This document shows positions 11,501 to 28,900 of a DNA stretch of 64,000 nucleotides, piece by piece. Under the pieces are notes generated by a model. The model saw only the letters and a list, made by a program, of their open reading frames with translations, was not told the DNA's origin and did no database searches. Origin of the DNA: Erpobdella octoculata (lineage: Eukaryota; Annelida; Clitellata; Hirudinida; Erpobdellidae). The stretch's first letter is position 1, and every line of letters starts with the position of its first letter. The translations under genes and the position numbers were made by a program. Location: contig OZ022244.1 of assembly GCA_963978895.1 (NCBI GenBank), positions 32,699,432 to 32,763,431 on the forward strand, read 5' to 3'.

Positions 11501-12321
11501 TTATCCAGTTATAAAATAATCAGCATGCAGCATTTCTTGTGTCTGTATGATTGTATACCTGTGTGTGTTATGGAAATAATACATTAATAATGTTAGATGA
11601 CAGCCGTTCCTAATTGACTTCCTTTATTTTTTGATGGGTTATCGCTAGTTAATAAGTGACAAACTAATAGAGAGAAAAAAAACTACAAACAGAAATGACA
11701 AACTAAAACAAAAACAATAGAGTTGACTCTCATCGGAACAAATAAAATCATTTCTCACCGTCCATGAGCTGAGAATCGGCTGAAAACTCGTAGATGGCAT
11801 TTTCTTGATAGTCCGGGTCGTCTTGCAAAGTCGGAGGAAGCTTGAACTGAACGTCGTCCGGGACGGGAGGTTTCCAATCGGGGAAAACTTTTTCGTTCTT
11901 TTTAAACAATTCCTCGCTCGTGAGAGTTTTTATACCTGAAAAATTTTCAAAAATAAAATAAAATAATCCAGAAACCATGCATCGTATGTTATTCATTTGT
12001 TTATTTATTATTATAAAATCAAAAATAAATAAATCACATCTAATCTAATGATAATATAACTTCTGGAGCACCATTTGTCAATTTTCAATTATGAATAAAA
12101 ATGATAAATTCGTATTAAGACTATTTATTTAAAACAATTATTGTTAGAATATAAAAGAAGCAAAGTTGAAGTTGATCAGTAGAAAATATATCCAGACCTC
12201 CCTTTTCTAAATACAAAGGTTTCTTGAAAAAGCCATCTTTCCTTCGTGAAGCATGCTCTTTCCACATAGTTTTAAAAATCCATATGTGATTTTTTCTGCA
12301 CAAGCAAGCAGTCAGCTTCAT
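8527..12321 (-). CDS. MRPL37: Mitochondrial ribosomal protein mL37
   Basis: Large-subunit mitoribosome protein mL37. Eight minus-strand exons: 12321-12198, 11935-11759, 11356-11259, 10887-10751, 10510-10389, 10032-9847, 9495-9353, 8805-8527. All phases agree and give 421 aa, against 423 in human. Recognisable blocks, in order: ALILTKSQPFIGLPASVKNL, then LLIGKHPSLMNTRRLV, then HPHTLFLCHDD with MFSFGYAVGVAKNLYG, then KPVSVQCVLTNGISFTFACF, VKNFVWFDSDNVL and VRKILALYANGTD before the stop. The start MKLTACLCRK is the first ATG of an open exon, with a basic, hydroxylated N-terminus that suits mitochondrial import. An upstream open stretch (12447-12566) has no usable ATG and is probably leader. Two of its own exon edges are duplicated within its introns (8888-9025, 10234-10300). 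Confidence 0.93.
8888..9025 (-). repeat. Copy of MRPL37 exon 4 acceptor region inside intron 7
   Basis: About 135 bp closely matches 10848-10982: the first 41 nt of exon 4 (intact codons DVLMQRAIMQANK), the TTTGAAG acceptor and about 95 bp of the upstream intron. The copy sits roughly 1.9 kb further along the transcript, between exons 7 and 8. Confidence 0.9.
10234..10300 (-). repeat. Copy of MRPL37 exon 6 start in intron 5
   Basis: This diverged copy of 9997-10065 contains the acceptor and about 45 nt of exon. Read in the exon frame it encodes HLSLKGNRDALIF, against HLSIKGNTDAVIY in the real exon. The 17-bp junction sequence is inverted relative to the real one: CAGGTGGAAAACACCTG here, CAGGTGTTTTCCACCTG at 10019-10035 on the plus strand. 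Confidence 0.88.
10530..10720. repeat. AAACAAACRTCACGTT-type repeats, MRPL37 intron 4
   Basis: Imperfect repeats of ACAAACAAACGTCACGTT and CACAAACAAATTGACACGTT fill the intron between exons 4 and 5. Confidence 0.7.
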
Positions 12322-13679
12322 TTTTTTTGTGTTCTGCTGCTTAGTTATTAAATATCTGTAATTCAATTTATTACCCTGATAATTAACAAAAAATAACAAA
12401 ACTGCAATAAAAACATTTTATTTAAAATTTTAAAAAAAAGGCCACCTTGGATCCAACTAAATTGAAGTTTGACCCTTCTTTTCAAGCGAGAGAGCGACCG
12501 CAGCCTATAATATCGCTTGCTTGCAATTTGATCGATCGAAAGTAAACATTTTTTTAGGATGTGCAAAACCTTGAAGCAATAATGTGAGAAAAAAAATCGT
12601 TGAAATTTCGATCACATTTATTAAACTTCTATTAGCAGTTACAGACAGATAGCGTGCTTAAAAACTTCAGAACAATATAAATATAATCATATCGGTTTGT
12701 AGTTTTAGCGCCTAATCTACCAGTTAAAAACAGATAATTATAATCTCTTTACTTGCTTATATAATTGCGTATAAAGAAGAAGAAAACTATTGACCCTTCT
12801 CCTGGGGCTGGAAATCCACGATTCATAAATTAAATATAAAACAGGTTTTGAGATACGGCTTTAAATAGCTGATCGAATTATAAGAATTGGCCCATCTACC
12901 AAGGGTTGACCCAGTTCCCTGCAGTCTGCTATAACTTGACCGCTTAAAACTGTGCTTATCTAGGTGCTTACCGTAGTATTCCAGAGAGCTGTGATGGTTT
13001 AACCTATCCGCTCAAGTTCAGTCACACATCCAGCCACATTATTAAGGGTGCAAGGTAGATTTATAACGATTCTTCTTTCCACACACGGCAGTCCGAGACT
13101 TTAAAAGATTAAACTCATAATAATAATAAATAAAATAAAAATATTTTAACGTGGCATCATTTGATTGAATCTTCAACTACGAATCACTCAACCTTTACTG
13201 ACTCGATCTCGTGCTATTTCTTCGTAAATTAAACAACTTTCTCATCTAAGAAAACAGAACATCCTAATTTGAAACTTTTTACAAAACCATAACTCTGAAA
13301 GACAAACACAAAATTACGCAAATACGCCACGCATGCTCCAGGCAACAAAAAAAAATTAAATTCAAAAGCACTTAGAAAAAATTCTTTTTTAATGAAATAA
13401 TAATATCTTTAAACTATTATTAATAACTAAAAAAAAGTTGAATTCAAACTAAAAAACCCGCAAAAAATCACGACACATTTTATTACGAGACTGAACCGTT
13501 TTATGAGTTGTATTTATAAGACATTTGAGACATCCAGACAGACAGAAAGAAATGAAATCACCCAGCTTCACTTTTAATCGGAGAAAAAAAGTCAAAAATT
13601 GAAAATACAAAGTCGATTATGGCTTATAAATAGAAGAAGAGTCGATTGTGTTATTTATTTATTTATTGTCATCATCGCT
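12322..13679. other. MRPL37 leader and promoter, YME1L1 3' flank
   Basis: The MRPL37 5' leader probably begins upstream of 12600, and an acceptor-like TTATCAG lies at about 12375 on the minus strand. Overlapping AATAAA signals for YME1L1 lie just downstream of its stop (about 13652-13671, minus strand). No further gene was found. Confidence 0.5.
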
Positions 13680-19856
<6,177 letters not shown>

Positions 19857-20149
19857 CGCGGACGCCAAATGAGCAGCTGAAGTTCCGTAAAAATAAAATT
19901 TATATCCTATTAACACACAATCATGCTTGGAAAATGACCTAGATTAATAAGAAAGTCGTATTTACCCGAAACCTTTTTGTAATTTCAATTACGTTTAACG
20001 TCTTATGTGAGTCTTGATGGAAACGGAAATAGACAAATTTTTACCAAGAAATACAAATGAGTCTGTGAAGTTTACCATCTTATCTAAATCTTTTGCAATG
20101 TTACCAACTTTTTAGGCCGAGTCAGTAACTTGTCAAAACTTGTTTAAAG

Positions 20150-20891
20150 GGTAAAGGTTCCCTTTGACGGCCCGTGTGGCGGATTAATACATAATTCTCG
20201 GCTATAATTAACTATAAACACGATTAAAAGTAAACACTAGTTTAAAAATTATGATAATTAGTATAAGTAATTTATTTAAAATGGGAAAATGTCATATACA
20301 AAAATAAATAATGTAATTATAATTTATGTACGTTTGAGTTTTAAGGAAAAGTTTAAACGAAGGATTTGAAGGAAAAGTTTAAACGACGCAAATACACAAT
20401 GTTCGCTTACAAATATTCAAATTTCGACGTTGCTTCGAATAAACTACTTTTTTTAACATTTATTTTTTAGTTTTTCTTTATTAAAAATTTGAAATTTCGT
20501 TTATTTAAAGAAGTTAACTTAGTTTAATAATTTCCAATTTTCTTACTTCTTGCAAACCGTCCCGAGTTACCGGGCGGTGAGTTTTAAAATTTTAATGGAA
20601 TTTTTATTTACAACTGATAGTTTGTTTTATAAATAAAATTTTATTATAAACTAATTTTATTTATTTTTTATTCATTTCATTCATACGATCATCGTACCTC
20701 ACCACTCACAACTACGATGTAAATAGGGCTTGAAAGGGTACTACTTACGTTTTCAAAGTCTCTCAAATTACGATAAATGTTTTTTTTTTTTAAATTAAAA
20801 TTGGTATTAAATTTGTTTATTTATGTTATTGTGACAAAATAAAAATAATACGATTATTTTTCGGCACGGGCCGTCAAAGGGAACCTTTACC
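20150..20891. mobile_element. Non-autonomous DNA transposon, 742 bp, 8-bp TSD
   Basis: The ends are inverted repeats of at least 27 bp. The left end is GGTAAAGGTTCCCTTTGACG then GCCCGTG, and the right end (20865-20891) is its perfect reverse complement. The element is flanked on both sides by the 8-bp direct repeat GTTTAAAG (20142-20149 and 20892-20899), a clean target site duplication. There is no transposase frame inside. GG-starting ends with an 8-bp duplication recall Merlin-type elements. hAT elements also give 8 bp but normally start with CA. The superfamily is my inference. Confidence 0.9.
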
Positions 20892-20899
20892 GTTTAAAG

Positions 20900-23128
20900 A
20901 ACAGAAACACTAGATGAATGTAATTTTTGTTTATAAATTAACATAAATCTTAGTTTAGCAATAGAATTCAATATTTCAATTTATCTTGAAAGTAAAGGGC
21001 ATTTTTGGATACAAATCTTATTATAAATGTAAATACGCCGCAATTACAAAAGTTCGTAATTTAAAAATGACGTCAATATATTATAATTAAAATATGTATA
21101 ACAATATTTATTATTAAATTAATATGTTAAATTAAAAAGTAAATAGTCAAAACTCAAATTATCAGCATTATGCGCCGAAACTCACAAAACCATCCCTTAC
21201 CTGGTTTTGAATTAAACCCAAACTGAACATGCTTCCTAAAGTATTCGACAACGTTTTCAATATATATAAGTTTCGAAATTAATCCGTACAATGTTAAATC
21301 TGAGCAATATTACAAATTATCGTGTTTACTACGTTCCTCCGTTCGTCAGTCAGTCCATGTGCATAGGTATTGTGCATATTTTTATTTATTTAAATTGACA
21401 TGACATACTTTACAATAAAAAAACTTATTTAAGTTATTAATTATTTAATAATTAAATTACATATTTCAATTTTTAACCTTGGAAAACGGCGAAAAGACTG
21501 ACATGATATTGCGTTCAATTATTTTATGTCCTTTTGTCCACACACAGATAGCCTGCTGTATTGGCACGAGGGATGGTCGACTGGACGATGTGTTTGTTAT
21601 ATTAGATCTATGTAAGTGTTTTTTATTAGTATAGGGTAGATTACATAGGTATCTGGTCGAGTATATTTAACATACCTATCTATTATCTCATTAATATACC
21701 TACTCTCTCTAAATATTCTTTTAAAGCGAGCCAATCCTATAGTTTGAACAAATATTTTTATGTTTTTTGTTTTTGTGTGTGTGTGTGTGTGTTTTAAATG
21801 GTGAGACATAATTAATGGAATTAAACGCAATGTTTCATCACCCAGCTATTAAAATGTGTATAGTTTTATTCTGAGTTATAATGCGCAGCCTAATAAATGT
21901 TTTAAAATTGTATTTTGCTAATTTTTAAAAAGTCATTTTAGAAGTTAAGAGAATTATATGAATTATGGGCACAGATGCTCAAGAAGTTTCTACATATACC
22001 TACACCTATCTACAATATAAGCACACAGCTTGATAATGACCTTATTAATTAATATTGTGCTTAAGGAACACCCATAAATGACGTCAGACCAATTTTGGCT
22101 GGTTTTTACCTCCCCCTCCTTATATAGTCACACGTCGTCACAAAAAATCAGACCCCCTGAATTAATGACGTCCAAAAATTTGGGGCGCAATATGACCAGA
22201 AAGCAAATTTCTCGCAAGTATAATACTGTTGATGTCAATAAAAATCATGTACGGGTTGTTGGTGATACTTTGTAACTTTTTACGAGTCCTCAGTAGAGTA
22301 GCGGTAACGGTAGCGGTAGCGGTAGCGACGCTACTTAAAAATTTCAGTAGCGGTAGCGGTAGCGCCGCTACTAATAAGACTGATAGCGGTAGCGAAGAGC
22401 GGCGCTACTTTGAACAAGTAGCGTTAACAACACTGTTCCCTACATATGTTTACAAACAAAAACTTTACAGGCTCAAAATTTCTTATTTTACTGTTAGTGG
22501 ATAAAGGACTGCGGCTCTTAATAGAAACAGAGATTGCGGTTCTCAGCTAAGATTGAGCATCTGGTCTCAACATCTGCTCAACTGTGCAGTTTGGCCAGAG
22601 GCGTAGCTAGTGTCTTCTGCGCCCGGGAAAAAACAGAAAATCTGCGCCCCCTACATATTCTCTTTTGTTTCTTGCTTCCAAAAAAAACTGATGATGACCG
22701 GGGGGGGGGTGTAAAGCAGTGTGTTGCAAATACCGAAGTATATTTCCAGTCCTGGATCATAACTTGTTCCTTTTAACTTTTCCCTCTTCCTTGCTCTAGG
22801 CAAGGCGGAGTTGCCTTAATGAGTTTGCGAATGAGGATTATATACAGGCATGCGGTCGCTTACGTATACATATTGTGCCAGGAATTCAATATACACAAAA
22901 ATATTTTTTTCAACCTGGATCGGAACCATGTTAGTTGTTTTTCAACAAAACGAAACAAACAAAAATAAAACTCTTTTTTGCACTTTTTTTTGAAAATCGT
23001 TTAATAAAACCACAACAGAAGAAAAAAACGCTTCAAAGACACGTTGTTCTAGTCTAGGAAATTTCGAAATTCAAGTTTTAGAATTAGAATTATTATTATT
23101 GAGATGTTGTCCGTGGTTCGCTTAAAAC
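20900..23128. other. YME1L1 upstream and coiled-coil gene 3' flank with TE debris
   Basis: I see no host gene. GC-rich debris includes a block of AGCGGTAGCGGT repeats with inverted AGTAGCG ends at about 22293-22425. A hAT-like end (CCAGAGGCGTAGCTAG) is followed by a G-run at about 22588-22715. A CCTGGATCATAACTTG segment at about 22751 recurs diverged at about 40621. Alternating GT (21777-21792) marks a small microsatellite. Confidence 0.55.
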
Positions 23129-24344
23129 TTACTGAGGACATTCTTCAGTCGCTGTTGTTGACTGACTGTTTGTAAGAGCGCTTTGAACTGAGATTTTGTC
23201 GCTAAGAGTTTGAAGTTCGATTATACTCTGCTTTAATTGATTGACTTCTGTCAGAAGTTTTTCATTCGAAGCGGCAAACTTGGTAATGGTGGCGCTCGTC
23301 TCTGCTTTCATCTGGGCAACTTTGTCGCGAATTTCATTGTTTATATCACCGGCTAGAAGCAGTATCTGGCTCGAAGCCTCGGGCATTTCGGCACTCTTAG
23401 CTGCGGTTAACTTGTCATTCAACTGATTACCCAAGTAGTCTAGATGATTCCAACTCAGGACCAAGTCTAAAGAGTTTTCTTGCAGCTGTTTCATGTCATT
23501 CAATTCACCTTGAATGCGCGTATTTTCATCTTTGTATTTGATGATCTTCTCTTTCGCCAGTTTGGCTATCTGCGAACCTTTGGCTTCTACGTTGTTCAGC
23601 ATGGACTTGAGTTCTTCGTTGCTGTTCTTCAATTCTCTCTTCATTCTTTCACTGCTGACGAGCCGATTCGAAAGGGATTCCATGCTTTTCGTAGCATCGA
23701 TCAACCGGGTACTTCTGGCTTCTTTTTCCTTGATGAGACCTTCGACCATGTCGATGAGCGTGTTGTTCTTCTTCTCGAGAGAGGCAACCTTTGCATCGAG
23801 AAGTTCTATGAGTCTGGTCTTCTGTTTGTCGACCTTTTCTTTGGCCTCGACTTGAAGTTCGGCACATCTCAGTTCGAGTTTCATGGCGGCTGTGTTCTTC
23901 TCGAGGCAGATTACTTTAACTCTCAGCTCTGTCAGTTCCATTTCGACCGGAGAGATGAGTGTAGAAGCTATTTTCGGTAGATCGTTTTTAGGCATCATCA
24001 GGAGGCCTTTGGCAAACATCGTTTCCAATTCGCAAGGTGGCAGGACCAGGTCAACGTTCGAAGGTCTAACATTGATGTTTTCTGACGTTTCTTTCTCTTT
24101 ATTCTCTGCTGCTGATTCGTCGGTGCCGCCATCTTTCCTGGGAGTTTTTCAAGTTGAAACTTGCAACTAATTTTTGGCTTTTAAAGAAAATTAAAAGCAA
24201 ACGATGATAACTCACGTTCTTCTTTTCCAAAAATGAAATGAAATGAAAAAAAAAAACTAAGAATTCACCAAATGAGCAAATTTATGAATCATACTTCTCT
24301 TGCCCATTTTCTTCTTTTACATCTTTCTTATCGTCAGAACTCAT
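23129..24344 (-). CDS. Unrecognised coiled-coil protein, two exons
   Basis: Two exons, 24344-24295 and 24137-23129 on the minus strand, join in phase to give 352 aa starting MSSDDKKDVKEENGQEKK. The join is supported by a GAA|GTATGA donor and a CTCCCAG acceptor. The first 45 residues are acidic and lysine-rich. A conserved-looking LPPCELETMFAKGLLMMPKN follows, then about 270 residues with heptad-like leucine/isoleucine spacing typical of a long coiled coil, and a short TSTTATEEC-like tail. There is no signal peptide or membrane segment. I do not recognise the family. A structural, cytoskeletal or centrosomal role would be a guess. Codon use and the clean intron suggest a real, expressed gene. 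Confidence 0.72.
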
Positions 24345-24721
24345 CTTCGCGATTCTAATTGCGTTTGATTTTGCAGAGTAAATTGAAATTTCTACAAACA
24401 GAACTCCGATGCGCCGTGATCTTGGTCGATAAATAATGAAAACTCCTTGCAAAACTAGGTATGCAGCTCTACCTACTGAAGTTTACGATACAAGTTCTTC
24501 TGTTCTAGTGCCGTGCGAGCAACGCAAGCCCGCTGCAGCTGCTTGAGTTGTATTGGTGCTAATATGGAACCCTCTTGCTTACTAATCAACGCGTAGTTTA
24601 AGTTCGTTCTCATAACTTTAGCTACAACTGCGACTTAATTTATAAAAAAATGACGATTTTCAGTTTAGTTTTCAACTTCAGAAATAATTATACACCGATG
24701 TTCTTAGTTCAATTTTGCGCG

Positions 24722-24816
<95 letters not shown>

Positions 24817-24837
24817 AAATAAATAAATAAATAAATA

Positions 24838-24905
<68 letters not shown>

Positions 24906-25980
24906 TATCAATAAATCAATAAATCAACCAACCAATCAATCAATCAATCAATCAATCATCAATCAAATAAACTCGTAAAGCAACTCTTCCATTCATCCAT
25001 TAATCTGCTAAAAATTCTACCCGCTACTACAATTAGTGTTGGAACAAATCAAAATATGACACGGAATGTGCTCTTCTGTAAATTCGACTCAACAAGATCA
25101 ACCTTGATGACACACACTCACGAGAAATGAGCTAATGAACCTTTTTTCGCCCGAAATAAAAAAAAAGTCTGAGATTTATTTCATACTTTTTTATATGAGT
25201 ATCAAAATAAAGACAAAAAATACAGATCCACGATTAAAATATTGCTTGAACTCGAATCGATTTAAATATTTTTTTTCAGCTGATGAACTTCTAAGAGAAA
25301 ACTAAAACAAATAAAAGTTTGTAAAATAAAAAGTTTAACATTTGATACAGAACAATAAAATCATATTAATATTGATTAATTATAATAATAATAATTAAAT
25401 AAAAAGATAATAGTTAATCACATTAATAATAATTAATCACGTTAATAATAATCAATCAAATTTATAACAATTAATCACATTAATAATAATAATTCATATT
25501 TATAACAATTAATCACATTAATAATAATTAATCATATTAATAACAATTCATCATAGTTATAATAATTATTCATATTTAAAACAATTAATCACATTAATAA
25601 AAATAATTAATCACATTAATAATAATTAAACACATTAACAATAAGCATTAATCATAAGATTATAATTAATAATAATAATTAATCATATTAATAATAATTA
25701 ATCATATTTATAACAATTAATCACATTAATAATAATTAAACATATTATTAGAAATAGCACCAAATAATCTGCAAACAAAATTCCATGAAAGGACATGCAG
25801 AAAAAACTGACATCTACGTGTGATTGAAAAGGAAACGATGAAACTGAGACAGGTGTCTTTTGAAAACAAATAATTCATAATTTTCAAGAGATTACTGAAA
25901 AATGAAAACAAAAACAAAAATCGCAATTGAATACTTCAAAAATTTATTTATTCTTTTTTTTTTATTTTCATTCAATTTCT
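24345..25980. other. Intergenic, microsatellite-rich
   Basis: This carries the upstream region of the coiled-coil gene, the (ATCA)n block listed separately, and at about 25370-25745 a long run of imperfect AATTAATCACATTAATAAT repeats. An AATAAA-type signal for DHTKD1 lies at about 25940-25950 (minus strand). No gene was seen. Confidence 0.6.
24724..24962. repeat. (ATCA)n / (ATAA)n microsatellite
   Basis: About 58 tetranucleotide units, mainly ATCA, interrupted by a short ATAA block at about 24812-24840. Confidence 0.98.
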
Positions 25981-28900
25981 TTATTCTTTGAAAGTTGCTT
26001 CGAGGATCGATTTCGCTTCTCTTTCGTGAACTTCTCCGATACCGACTGCGGGCGTCGCTCCTTCTTCGCGACCGCAGTATTTCAACTGATAAAAAACGTA
26101 AACAAAGATGATGATATGATGATGACGACGATGACGATGATAATGACGATGGTCATGATGATGATGATAATGACGATGGTAATGAATAAACATTTTGCAT
26201 AGCAGCGCTCTTTACGACATATACCCGCAGAAACTTTGAACCAAGATCAGCTAGTGGATACGTGGAATCACGCAGTTTTTACTTGCCGTCAGCACGTGCC
26301 CGAAGTTGGAACGAGCTGAACCTTATCTCTCCTAGTTCAGATACTGGTATAATTATTTGACTACCACAAGTGAACAACCCAAGCAAGAAAATTACCCAAT
26401 TCTGTGTTTTTTTGCCACAAGGTTTGAACCCAAGATTCCCTGAACAGAAGTTCTACGTGTATACTAAAAGAAAATTAAGAGTCTAAAAACAGATAATCGA
26501 ACCTTAACTCCGAGAATGTTAGCAAAACGAGGATTAATGAACGTCCATGCACCTTGATTCCTGTGTTCTTCTTGACTCCAGATGAATTCTTACGAAATTT
26601 TAAATTGTAAAGTTTACATAATTGTTTCAATTTTTGGCATCAAAAAATTAAAATTAAAATAAAAAACGTCAAAACATTCCAACCGACCTTTCGCCTTTTT
26701 ATATTTCTTTAATTCAGCGTGAATTTCTTGTGCAGGAAATGGACAGAGCGACTGAAAATCGACAAATAAAACTAAAAAACAATTATAATTTAGTTATAAA
26801 ATACTACATCGAATAATTTAATAGCATTTATTCTTAAAACAAATCCAACTATACAATAATAAACAGCACTACAAATGCCTCAGACTCTGGCTAAAAGGCT
26901 ATATGATTAAATTATTACTATTAAATAAAATATTTATTATATTATTCCTAAAATAACTATAAATAAATAAATGAATAAATAAAAAAATAAATAGATAAAT
27001 AAAATAAATAAAAATAAATAAATAAAAAATAAATAAAAAATAAATAAAAAATAAAAAAATAAAATAAATAGAAACTAAATAAATAAAATAAATAAAATAA
27101 ATAAAATAAATAAAATAAATAAAATAAATAAAATTAATAAAATAAATAAAATAAATAAAATAAATAAAATTAATAAAATAAATAAAATTAATACAATAAA
27201 TAAAATAAAATAAATAAAATAAACAAACAAACAAACTAAACAATAAAATAAATAAACATAAAAACAACCAAAAACCTCGACACGAATGACGGCCACATCT
27301 TTTCTCTTTCTATTCGCTCTTTCATTCGCAAGCGTGTAGTAATGCTTTCCTGAAACGAAAACAACCTTCTTGACGTCTTTAACGTCGACGGCTCCGTCAG
27401 AAATGACGGGCTTAAAATAAGTTCCAGGCGCCATGTCGGAGAGGGAAGAAACGGCTTGCGGGTGACGGAGGAGCCCCTTCGGAGAGACCACGATCAAAGG
27501 CTTGCGGAAGTTCCTAACCATCTGCCGGATATAAATCGGTCGTGTTGAAAATTAATTGGTGATTACGGTTAGGGTTTAATTATAATTGATAATTAAAACA
27601 TGTTTATTTAAATATGTAAATAAATATTTTAATAGTACAGATGAATATAAGACAAGAGAAAATATAAGTAAAAATAAATTTAAAAAAAGAAAATTTAATA
27701 AATTAATATTTAATTTTTGAATATTATAGATAAATGTAGCAAAAATAAAATTGAAGTAAAATTTTTTAATAGAAATTAAATACAAGTAAAATTTAATTAA
27801 AATTAAATTAAAGTGAAATCTGAAAAAATAAAATAGAAACATATAAACATGAGACGATATAATATATAATAATAATACGATACGTGGAACCTGTCTTCGA
27901 AGGAGGTGAAAATACTGGGCGGGTGTGGTCGGGTTTGCGACTTGAATGTTCACGCTGTCTCCGTCGATGCTTCCTTCTTTACTATCAGTGGCCTATCAAT
28001 TGCATTTGTTGTTTATCAATCACGTTATTTTGTTTATCAATCACATTGGTTGTTTATCAATCGCATTGGTTGTTTATCACCTACATTGGTTGTTTATCAA
28101 TCGCATTGGTTGTTTATTAACCACTGGTTGTTTATCACCTACATTGGTTGTTTATTAATCACATTGGTTGTTTATCAATCAAATTGGCTGTTTATCAACC
28201 ACATTATTTTGTTTATCGATCATATCAGTTTTCTAATAAACTACATCTAATGTGTATCATACCACTTTTTGTATCAATTATATCAGTTGTTTGTACAAAA
28301 TAATTTAAGAAACCTGCAATAAAACAGAAAATTTTCATTTTTTTAAAGAAAAACAACTTTAAATCATCGTGAAGTTAGTTACGAACCTGAAGAAATCTTT
28401 CGATTTTACAAGAAGAATGTTCCGGACCCGCTCCATCCATCCCGTGCGGAAGTAGCATCGTCAGCGAACTTTGCAGTAACCATTTTGCTGTAGTAACAAA
28501 AATTATTATTATTATTATAAGATAATTTATATTTGATATAATTATTATAAGATAATTTTATATGATATAAAATTACAAGATGCACTGCTGAAAGTAAACT
28601 CTTTACAAATTTATTTTAACAGATTCAAATTTTTTTTGTTTTAAATTTATTTGATCAGAATTTGTTTATTGATAGCAATGCAAAAAAATCATCAGGAAGA
28701 TTATTAAAGTTAAATACTCTCGATGGATTAGCATAACTCGATTTATGTTAGATATTGTTAATAAATCTATAATAAAATAATATTATAAATTGTTAATAAA
28801 TCACTAATAAAACAATAATATAAAACAATAATAAATTGATAATAAAACAATATTATAAATTGTTAATAAATCAATAATAAAACAATGTTACAGATTGATA

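Noticed and set aside
12447..12566. First exon for MRPL37
   Set aside because: The open stretch has no ATG in the required frame. The ATG at 12321 gives a length matching the family.
26899..27267. Frame rich in F, I, Y and L resembling a membrane protein
   Set aside because: It is the translation of AAATAAAAT low-complexity DNA in a DHTKD1 intron.
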